A program made the translations under genes and the position numbers. Below are positions 59,101-62,195 of a stretch of DNA of 62,195 bases, one piece after another. The stretch comes from Bradyrhizobium sp. Leo170 (GTDB taxonomy: Bacteria > Pseudomonadota > Alphaproteobacteria > Rhizobiales > Xanthobacteraceae): NCBI RefSeq assembly GCF_004296405.1, contig NZ_PSRR01000011.1, positions 1 through 62,195 on the forward strand. Direction: 5' to 3'. The notes beneath the pieces are model-generated. The model was given only the letters and a program-made list of their open reading frames with translations. It did not search any database and had not been told where the DNA came from. Numbering within the stretch: the stretch's first letter is position 1; each line of letters begins with the position of its first letter.

Positions 59101-59343
59101 CTGCGCCTGCTGCGAGGCCGCACTGGCCGCATTGATCGCAGCAGTCGTCGCCGCAACGCCTGACGAGCCGCCGAGCGGCCTGGCCAATGCCGTGCCGCTC
59201 AGCGCCATCGCCATCACACTCGCACCCGCCAGTAGCGCGCCGCGCGACAACCCGGCCGACACTCTCAGCATTGGCGTGGCTCGAGCATGATGCAGACGCA
59301 TCGTCTTGCGGAACGAGCGGGACGAAAAGCTGCGGAGCGGCAT
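47134..59343 (-). CDS. Giant filamentous-haemagglutinin-type exoprotein (TpsA-like), 4069 residues
   Basis: Secreted or surface adhesin of the two-partner (type Vb) class. A long signal peptide (about 1-54, basic n-region, ending MALSGTALA) precedes an Ala/Gln helix (62-112). The TPS haemagglutination domain follows: AQAILEWNSFNVGAQTALTF (165-184), then VYIINQNGIIFGGASQINVG (217-236), with NQNG where many have NPNG. Next come about 3400 residues of Gly/Ala/Thr/Asn-rich beta-helix and a conserved segment near 3730-3980 (with YLRGREAIATLFPDQDADGK) that recalls the DUF3739 type. The basic end is LTERERHNLKGQSR. No TpsB partner lies in the window. Upstream are fecR, a FecI-type sigma factor and an STN protein. 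An AT-rich insert lies near residue 2900. Confidence 0.93.
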   Translation of the reverse strand: MPLRSFSSRSFRKTMRLHHARATPMLRVSAGLSRGALLAGASVMAMALSGTALARPLGGSSGVAATTAAINAASAASQQAQEAAKQSQSALSRAVQSMQAVQAAARAAAAVSQRSTSLPQVSVPNGLAAGGLQVAPGGTWQGANAPTQSVSNGQTHVGIQQTAAQAILEWNSFNVGAQTALTFNQRGNANWVALNRVIGSDSPSQILGNIKADGQVYIINQNGIIFGGASQINVGSLIASTANITNAQFQTSGIYSTQSGTDDNNHPKYLPSFTGAGGAVTVEAGAQITTHAPASATSGGGYVLLMGTQVSNAGLIQTPNGQAELAAGDSFVLHAGYSTTGNTSSTTRGNEIAPLFGSGSLSGAVSNSGLIYSQQGDITLAGHAVTQDGVLRSTTSVSQRGTIHLLNSASDSTGRVTLTGNAVTAIVPETDSDAIALDSKRDALIADSATQNVTRAGVAVGQFDNLSLLADREDQSRIEIVTGGIVDIRKGSLTQAQGGQIAVGAGQRVFVENGATLDVSGTTGTVLPMSANNIAVNVQGNELRDSPQNRDSGNLFNANVWIDARDLTLVPAGTGGYATDRYYTAGGLLEVSGYLNNTGHRIGEWTAVGGSITLAAPEVIAQRGSTFNISGGSVSYAPGYVMTSNLLGADGRVYSIGNAPADVQFVALAGSFRRPHRIQGQVDDRLTEIWTSPFGKGAVNLRWEDGYTAGRDAGSLILSTPTSIFEGDIVAGVIDGERQRNARPAGVTDGYKLTQNVAPLAGTLALGQYTARGLAGAYGTNVVFGNVATDLTSSMSATSSVPTERTNTAWFDAPTLNGVGLGGLNVASADAIKVDAPLTFAPGAQVKLVAPTVDLAADITAHSGAVTVSNILTSAAVGTKTLTTPSGGADLTLRGGVTIDARGMWVNETTDPDSAANLAFLNGGSVTFDSTQNVTLAAGSTIDVSSGGAVLATGKTQGGKGGNVTIMAGHAQQDAGTPGDGTLVLDGTIRAYGVTGGGALTISSPGNLLIGDNAGLAGGVLPAGTPAPVALKLKQALTIPAGQPLPTALVLTFTSIVYDAPIPVDVRSAGVPSTPTGADWTIPKGILVQTRVNGNIEYWEAGKVLPAGSVIFNFNLGGDAGDVFPASTVFPSSVFPNGIPIKPYQITYAAGSVQSTPMTYPVGAIIPAGTLLPQTVAITPAPALNPSFFTAGFSSYDINGGQGILVANNTVLAPTMPVYRFTADSYAARTGSDPSSAMSLWLPPLFTENPTGATLTQRGGASVILRSLTKSSAGGLVDGGAIVVSDGASIAVDPGQSIKLDAFGQITVLGNLIARGGSINLVNDADGSSLDKGRNFDAAGNGRGVSIWIDANAKLDVSGLAYGASDSAGHRYGQATDGGAITINGGGAFVIIRPGAELNADGTKLAIDLAAGGNAQTASQPLTLASGGGSITLSSQSGLYLDGDMHAFAGGAGASGGGLSIALTTPIFDPRSFPFDLSAGSHLVPANAVLPSVMTVVQERQPSLLPSDIAPGTKAASLMFGRTTVSADMVKAGGFDSLTLTSGDYMQFSGNVSLALGRSLTLTAAAFTSGTPVSGPIDSSMQPTTGNVKLSAPYILFSEPASEVKDGFTSGSIRNPGGAAVPTIATFEADANQIDIQGLVQFSARAPNNMFAPGFLTTKLVSQGDIRFLSMAGVITTQLATSGNLDLLAAQLYPATNTLAAVIAGSGNSDPTVTLTIGRTTDTIPDAPLSVFGSLAFQAPIVEQGGIVRAPFGTLTFGMGYPVFTPRVDLVPGSLTSVSMAGLTIPYGGTIDGVSYSYNGATVNSITLPLTNFPSNGLGSGIILDGQSVNVASGAVLDMSGGGTLSGAGFVSGRGGSVNVLNTPLVNANPAAPLSKAGDKVYAIVPGYASSYAPVAPENGAGDPAIGQRVTIPAGVPGLPAGTYTLLPSNYALLPGAYRVELGGSSTNPITSPTSVGNGTYVASVSTGVANTAIRSSLPVTALITAGTSVRKYSQYNEQSFSDFFTANAAQFGGLRPLLPADGKALVLQFEAPSSPATGSALTFNGTALFQGAQGGFPGQVLLRNVGEIYADEPTPGFTGASVRAADLNALGAPRLMVNGYEGIVDGVILFQGGSDIVIRDGVTLRAGEIFLVGGNISLGNDVTLSTIGRGAAPFDSVSTGMGYNTAYGVSVLALSNGDLNFLGSQGNGAITIGAGAQLYSEGTLAFATNGASTIDSTAHFGSRNIALAVGTINIGDAATVIASGAPAGLLFDQTLFNTLVNGDPLHGAPALETFTLSAANAVNLFGSAGLDATGSGVDLVLNASAIYGYGAAGDRNVIAANKITWNGIAGATPPAIAAGGPGTGTGSLNLVADEIDFGRFASLDTSSVSRVVYGFGNVNITGRSKIVSAGNGKLYVYQSPSSDPAAVFGQSGTGGNLTLTTPLLTGLQKSIMAYAAGGALNVVAPAGIAPSAAKSTVSGAEIDLTGDSVAIGSTILLPSGKLVVNATNNIALNDGSRIDLGGQPSQIQKATVYGFGGTAIFNSTQGGVTQTAGSTIDVSATNANAGSISINAGNGPVALRGTLNGTATEGATSGDFSVTTATLSNADFAALNALLTQGGFFDARSFDIRTGDLVIGDGVKARNVTVAVDGGSLTIAGTIDASGAAPGTIRLSAGNGLTLASSAVLDAHGTVLQTDSYGHAIEAKNRGHIELTAAGGTLTLSPGATLDLTTPNGVAYGDVQLNAQRTGETSGDVAIDATGPLNIKGAYSIALNAFWTYDLPAGSAISQATLDGYDTASTTFMNAALGNGALQGRIAGLSSYGRAFHLRPGVQITSSGDLSTSGDIDLAKYRYGATADRDPNSATYGAGEPMALVVRAAGGLTVKGSISDGFKSSAGIPATVTIIDVTNISFFSQRTFNGYTFWQDNNTDVVVMSDWTIPNDAFYNWWTFEYWGNLVDSNNNAYNPGDTIPAGTIISASNSYGFAFEPSNMPIVGVVTSPAVPGAAATAPAASMLAPGSLSASVRLVAGADLAAADQRALQTRQALNGRGNLTLNDPVYNSSLNGTFFSVVRTGTGSLDLLAGGSFSEATPYGVYTAGTQSAPVLAADGSNPYDVVGAASSGTSHAWYPEHGGDLLLTAQQDVTGNIQIFDNNTRYVDSDLTGNWFGRQGGGGLSADPAAWWVNFGSYAKTSQFSDRSQLVGFQGIGTLGGGNLTVIAGGNAGVTGNGSTGLDLAVASTGRVLADGTLLQTGGGDLTLKVGGKLNFVMPILSSQVPDYYGSITDLRGDIVVKAGSIGAFAVNNGGAAFTSVDPRATDPNIFKRSLKTPGPIFTPGDGTVSIMTRGDLVFGGAGDAGMGALVDLKGIPYTLPNADGTTTLVAGGQSSFTLWRPATAINLYSAGGDVAPLTGTAFNAVENSNGFYPGTLIVAAANGDIRFAEPVSRDQTFTVLELIPSPSGQLELLAAGSIYGSTQVVAMSGADMSTLATPFRPVFNTSVGGGGNTNASPTSAYMLNQFNPIAFGEDTPISNLHAGDAQPALVYAGLDIDDLILGQQLNASTNFRTAPNHDTWYLAAKPFEVIAGRDIVGTGTTPSVFLNTSDNDISLMRAGRDIIYQSVTVAGLGLLQVQAGRNLNQGYYGSLLSVGDIVNPLNKAGGAGITALAGVGASGPDYAAFAKLYFDAANQLPGDGTPLAGSGKVVHSYDQELLAWLQQRFNYTGTAADALAFFLALPTAQQGVFVRDVYYKELTLSGREYSGAITGPRPRSYLRGREAIATLFPDQDADGKPITYSGAITMFSGLVKDTFNNIKVVDAGIQTQFGGGIQILNPGGRTLIGVEGVSPGAGAGLITQGSGDIDVYSLGSVLLGQSRIMTTFGGNILVWSATGDINAGRGSKTTTIFTPPKRTYDAYGNVSLSPVVPSAGAGIATLNPIPQVPAGDIDLIAPLGTIDAGEAGIRHSGNVNLAALQIVNAANISGQGTVTGVPTVQAPNINAALAANSTAGAAQKTTAPTQSTNSDQPSIIMVEFLGFGGGNGDQDETSRKDRRSDASGGLRYDQNSSVQFVGLGNLTSEEKVQLTERERHNLKGQSR

Positions 59344-59440
59344 GGAGGATTCCCTGAACGAAGAAAGCGGAGGCTGCGTCGATGTTGCGGAGCATCAGAG
59401 CGTTACCGAGTGACTACGGCTGCGGTGCGCGGAGGCACCG

Positions 59441-59587
59441 TCACACTCTTCTGTCCTCATCTTGGGGAGGCGCGGATGGATTCGGGAGACGCGGTGGTCC
59501 GGACCAATAGGCCTGACTTGCCGGACACGCGTTCCGGTCGCGTGTGGCTCTCGTCAATTCAAAGCCGAACCTGGACAAAATATTCAT
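59441..59587 (-). CDS. 48-codon leader ORF ahead of the giant adhesin
   Basis: The frame runs MNILSRFGFELTRATRDR and on to QDEDRRV, then TGA. GAGGGG lies five bases before its ATG, a better ribosome site than that of the giant gene. It starts about 14 bases after the transcription start expected from the motif at 59606-59636 and stops 97 bases before the adhesin ATG. Its stop lies in a possible hairpin (GGTGC 59424-59428 with GCACC 59435-59439). No domain is recognised. It may be a regulatory leader peptide or chance. Confidence 0.35.
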   Translation of the reverse strand: MNILSRFGFELTRATRDRNACPASQAYWSGPPRLPNPSAPPQDEDRRV

Positions 59588-59605
59588 GCAATCCCCTCGG
59601 ACCGT

Positions 59606-59636
59606 CCTATGACGTTCCGAGCGGGGTCGATGTGAA
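59606..59636 (-). promoter_or_regulatory. Candidate FecI-type promoter of the giant adhesin
   Basis: On the minus strand TTCACATCG and GGAACGTCATAGG are separated by 9 bases, exactly as in the copy before fecR. CGTCATA would be the -10 and TCACATCG the -35 region. TCGATGTGAATCGA (59628-59641, plus strand) forms a short dyad over the -35 side. Two T-tracts (plus strand) at 59651-59657 and 59662-59667 lie upstream in helical phase. The first adhesin codon is about 260 bases downstream. Confidence 0.6.
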
Positions 59637-59689
59637 TCGACTTCGGAGAATTTTTTTGATCTTTTTTCGGCGGTGAGCGGACCCGCCCG

Positions 59690-60685
59690 TCAGCCAACCA
59701 ACACAATGCCGGCCGCCAGGGTGCGGATGCGGGCTCCGAACACATCGCGCACTTGAACCACCACATCGTCGAGACGATCGAGCCTGAACCTCGCCGTCAC
59801 CAATCCACGGCCGAGTTCCGCGTCCAGCAGCACGATTCGGCCCGGCCGATAGCGGTTGACTTCCGCGATAACGTCGGCCAGCGGCTCATTCCGAAACACC
59901 AGATAGCCGTCTTGCCAGGAGGTGACGGTCGCGAGATCGACCAGGTCCACGTTACTCATCATGCCGCCGCCGTAGGCAACCTGCTGCTTTTCCCGAAGAG
60001 TGGCGGCGTGATCGCGATGTTCGACATGCACCGAGCCGGAGAGGCAGGTGACAACGATTTTCGCTGTGCTGCAACGGATGTTGAACTTCGCGGCATCCGC
60101 GCTGGTCAAGCCATCGGCGGCGATCACCTGGACCGGCTTGATCGATGCCGCACCAATGATGGCCTCGCCAGACAACAACTCGAAGCGATCCGCACTGGTT
60201 GCCGCCGGACGAAGCGCGATGCTGGTCTGTGTATTCATCTGGACCGAGATGCCGTCGGCCACCGTGATCTGCCGCTGCTCTCCGGTCGCTGTGCGATAAT
60301 CCGCGGCCAGTTCAGATAGTGACGGCCACAAGTCGAGCGGCGGACGGAACATCGCGTAACATGCCGCGGCCGCCGTCGCCGTGGCAAGACCGCCGATCAG
60401 CGTTCTCCGGCCGATCACTCCCCGATGCATCTCCGCCGGCGCGGGAAGGGAGACACTTCCGCTCCGGACCATCGTCTCGATCGCCGACGGCATGGCCCGC
60501 CAAAGGGTGTTGGCCTTGGCGAACGCCTCGGCATGATCGGGGCTCTGCGCCAGCCAATGGCGCAAGGCGGCCCGATCCTCGGCGGTCACGTCCTCGTCGG
60601 TGACGCGTGTCAACCAGACGATGGCGTCTCGCTCCAGCGACTTGTTGTCCTTATTCCCGGGTGGGATATCGGTGGCCATGTCCAT
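59690..60685 (-). CDS. fecR: FecR-family anti-sigma / sigma regulator
   Basis: The 331 residues have the FecR order. The cytoplasmic N-terminal sigma-binding part has AIVWLTRVTDEDVTAEDRAA (21-40) and RHWLAQSPDHAEAFAKANTL (42-61). A TM lies at about 93-112 (RRTLIGGLATATAAAACYAM). The periplasmic FecR domain has YRTATGEQRQITVADGISVQ and SGSVHVEHRDHAATLREKQQ. The C-terminal domain has WQDGYLVFRNEPLADVIAEV and NRYRPGRIVLLDAELGR. FecR passes a periplasmic signal to its ECF sigma factor, the gene upstream. The spacing to the sigma gene is 91 bases and contains its own promoter-like motif. Confidence 0.94.
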   Translation of the reverse strand: MDMATDIPPGNKDNKSLERDAIVWLTRVTDEDVTAEDRAALRHWLAQSPDHAEAFAKANTLWRAMPSAIETMVRSGSVSLPAPAEMHRGVIGRRTLIGGLATATAAAACYAMFRPPLDLWPSLSELAADYRTATGEQRQITVADGISVQMNTQTSIALRPAATSADRFELLSGEAIIGAASIKPVQVIAADGLTSADAAKFNIRCSTAKIVVTCLSGSVHVEHRDHAATLREKQQVAYGGGMMSNVDLVDLATVTSWQDGYLVFRNEPLADVIAEVNRYRPGRIVLLDAELGRGLVTARFRLDRLDDVVVQVRDVFGARIRTLAAGIVLVG

Positions 60686-60737
60686 ATCTCAACTCGCCGA
60701 TATCAGATCCGGGCTATCTGGAGTGACCTGCGCAATC

Positions 60738-60768
60738 CCTAAGACGTTCCGGCAAGCGGCGATGTGAA
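60738..60768 (-). promoter_or_regulatory. Candidate FecI-type promoter of fecR
   Basis: On the minus strand TTCACATCG and GGAACGTCTTAGG are 9 bases apart, matching the adhesin copy at 9/9 and 12/13 positions while the spacer differs. The -35 side overlaps the dyad CGATGTGAACATCG (60760-60773). The predicted -10 (CGTCTTA) leaves a leader of about 50 bases before the fecR ATG. A promoter between the sigma gene and fecR would allow fecR, and so the anti-sigma side, to rise with activity. Confidence 0.6.
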
Positions 60769-60776
60769 CATCGAAA

Positions 60777-61289
60777 CTACACATTTTTGTCAATGTAATC
60801 CTTGCAGGCCTCCAGGGCCCGCTGCAATTCAAACTGGACCTGCCGGCGCGAAATCTTGTAGCGCTTGGCGATTTCCGCACGGGGAATTTGCTCGAAACGC
60901 GCGGCGATCAGAATCGCGCGCTGCCGCGGCGGCAACGCCAGCAATGCCTCCGTCAATGCTGCAAGTTCAATCTTCGCCTCGGAAATCCCGTCCGGCCCTG
61001 GCCGTTGATCGGGGATGTCATGAAGCACCGCATCGATCGGGACCTGATGCCCGCGTCGATATTCGGTTCGGCGACGATCGCTGGCGATGTTGTAGGCTGC
61101 CTTGAACAGGTACGCTGCGGGGCTGGAGACCGATCCGGGATTGTCGGTCCGATTGAGGCGCAGATAGACCTCATGCAGCGCCTCGCTTGCCAGTTCGGCG
61201 GAGCCGAGGCGGCGGGTCAGCCTATCGCGGAGGTCGTAATACCGATCGACCAGCAATTGACGCAGGCTGGCCCAGGTCGTTTCAGACAC
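60777..61289 (-). CDS. FecI-type ECF sigma factor
   Basis: The 170-residue protein has sigma region 2 with DRYYDLRDRLTRRLGSAELA, EALHEVYLRLNRTDNPG and AAYLFKAAYNIASDRRRTEY, and region 4 with ALLALPPRQRAILIAARFEQ and AEIAKRYKISRRQVQFELQR. It lacks extra domains. Genes of this group usually lie beside fecR and answer to a TonB-dependent receptor. Here no receptor gene is in the window. The start is GTG at 61289. It follows the STN gene by 59 bases and precedes fecR. Confidence 0.94.
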   Translation of the reverse strand: MSETTWASLRQLLVDRYYDLRDRLTRRLGSAELASEALHEVYLRLNRTDNPGSVSSPAAYLFKAAYNIASDRRRTEYRRGHQVPIDAVLHDIPDQRPGPDGISEAKIELAALTEALLALPPRQRAILIAARFEQIPRAEIAKRYKISRRQVQFELQRALEACKDYIDKNV

Positions 61290-61348
61290 GGCACGGCTCC
61301 GTCTGCGTACGCCTCGCTTGAACGATCACGGCGCCAACGCCGAAGCTT

Positions 61349-62083
61349 TCACCGATTTTCATGGATGTACCGCTGGCATTCGTCTTGATAGCTGCGCCGC
61401 GCGATAATCATGGTGACCGGCTGTGGCATATTCGCTGGCGGAGATTGCCCGATTGAAAGCCCCCAAAGAGCTCCTCGAAGCGATCGGTCGCGCACGTCGT
61501 CGCCGGTCGTATCGAGCAGTGCCGGATCCTCTATCAGCCCGGTTGATCCGATCGAGAACTGCAGCGCCGCACGATAGCCTCCTGGCCGCGTCATGGCATT
61601 CTGACAGAGCGATCTGATGATCCTCTGTTGGGTCAGGCCAAGAAACGCATCGTAATCAACGACCCGCTGAGCGCCGACGGCACGATCGGGCTCGACCGCG
61701 AGCGGCCGAATTGTAAAAGCACCCTCAGAGGTCTGGCTCGCGACCAGATCCGTGCCGGCCAGCAACCGTTCGATCGCCCGTTGCGGTGTGAATTTTCCTG
61801 TCACGGGAGAAGAGTTACGGGACGCCGTGAGTGCACTCTTATAGAGAATCTGCAACCCTGTCGCCTGGATATAGGCTTCCAAAGCGACGTCGAGCGGCTG
61901 CGCTGGAATGTCAAATTCTATTTCTGGTTCAGCAATCTGTGACTGGGCTCGAGACGACATATTGCTGAAAGCGAACACTGTGACGGCGATGCCAAGAGCC
62001 AACAAGAGCCGTGCTGGATCACACAGAGACAAGTGACTGCTGCCAAATGATTCTGGACGCGCAGCACCCGGGATAGACGCCAC
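61349..62083 (-). CDS. Periplasmic STN-domain protein with TonB-C-like end
   Basis: A 244-residue exported protein. A hydrophobic signal segment (RLLLALGIAVTVFAFSN, about 25-41) is followed by an STN domain (about 55-127), with FDIPAQPLDVALEAYIQATG, ILYKSALTASRNSSPVTGKF and ERLLAGTDLVASQTSEGAFT. The end (about 145-232) resembles a TonB C-terminal domain: YRAALQFSIGSTGLIEDPAL and LWGLSIGQSPPANMPQPV. STN domains normally form the N-terminal signalling part of TonB-dependent transducers that contact FecR. Here it is free-standing. The GTG at 62083 has a poorly spaced SD, so the start is uncertain. The remaining 112 bases to the window edge hold nothing I can call. Confidence 0.82.
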   Translation of the reverse strand: MASIPGAARPESFGSSHLSLCDPARLLLALGIAVTVFAFSNMSSRAQSQIAEPEIEFDIPAQPLDVALEAYIQATGLQILYKSALTASRNSSPVTGKFTPQRAIERLLAGTDLVASQTSEGAFTIRPLAVEPDRAVGAQRVVDYDAFLGLTQQRIIRSLCQNAMTRPGGYRAALQFSIGSTGLIEDPALLDTTGDDVRDRSLRGALWGLSIGQSPPANMPQPVTMIIARRSYQDECQRYIHENR

Positions 62084-62195
62084 CTCCGACGAGGATCGAG
62101 CGCGGCCGGGCTAGGCGCTAATCACGAGGCAATCGCACCCCATGGAAGCGGGTCATATCCATTAAAGATGACAGTACGGTAACACCCAAGGCAAA

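Noticed and set aside
56434..59163. 909-residue plus-strand ORF opposite the giant adhesin
   Set aside because: Its text is Arg/Ala/Gly/Asp-rich without domains, and the opposite strand has a coherent signal peptide and TPS domain. It is a high-GC antisense shadow.
59606..60768. Reading GGAAC in the shared motif as an EcfG general-stress -35 box
   Set aside because: No GTT-type -10 is found 16-17 bases downstream in either copy, while the conserved upstream TTCACATCG would stay unexplained.
1..62195. CRISPR arrays, rRNA genes, transposases, integrases
   Set aside because: I saw no regularly spaced repeat array, rRNA sequence or mobile-element enzyme. The tandem pair at 805-854 has only two units and no spacers.

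Overview
The window comes from an alphaproteobacterium, most likely Bradyrhizobium or a close relative in the Nitrobacteraceae. The basis is the high-GC coding style, a rhizobial-type flagellar set (FtcR, FlbT, FlaF, MotC, MotE, no FliD), and intergenic palindromes of the kind scattered through Bradyrhizobium genomes. The species assignment is inference; no database was searched.

Region 1 (1-1849) holds one membrane protein of unknown role at the edge, then about 1.1 kb with little coding signal. This stretch contains a tandem pair of 25-bp units, each built round an 18-bp palindrome. Region 2 (1850-34520) is an almost complete flagellar locus that resembles the lateral (laf) flagellar cluster of Bradyrhizobium. 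The orphan regulator ftcR stands at the left end and flgF-fliI at the right, both on the plus strand. Between them a long minus-strand series encodes the export gate (flhA, flhB, fliP, fliQ, fliR), the ATPase accessories (fliH-like, fliJ-like), MS ring, switch, rod, P and L rings, hook, hook-junction proteins, one flagellin, the stators motA/motB, and the rhizobial motor proteins motC and motE. Three gene 3' ends in this locus (fliJ-like, fliQ, fliP) run into palindromic repeats that supply their TAG stop codons.

Region 3 (34655-36247) has a Tat-exported ThuA-like protein and a sirtuin. Region 4 (36496-46639) is a self-contained selenocysteine cassette. It holds selA, selB, a tRNA-Sec whose 5' half lies inside the end of selB, and selD, followed by fdhE-fdoI-fdoH-fdoG. 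The formate dehydrogenase alpha subunit carries an in-frame TGA (codon 198) followed by a SECIS hairpin that keeps the key E. coli positions. The synthesis machinery and the selenoprotein that needs it therefore lie in about 10 kb.

Region 5 (47134-62083) is the most unusual part. A 4069-residue filamentous-haemagglutinin-type exoprotein is preceded by fecR, a FecI-type ECF sigma factor and a small periplasmic protein that joins a free-standing STN domain to a TonB-C-like domain. No TonB-dependent receptor and no TpsB transporter lie in the window. Two copies of a 31-bp promoter-like motif, one before fecR and one before the giant gene, have identical spacing between conserved boxes. They suggest that the sigma factor drives the adhesin directly. 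A 48-codon leader ORF lies between that promoter and the adhesin start.
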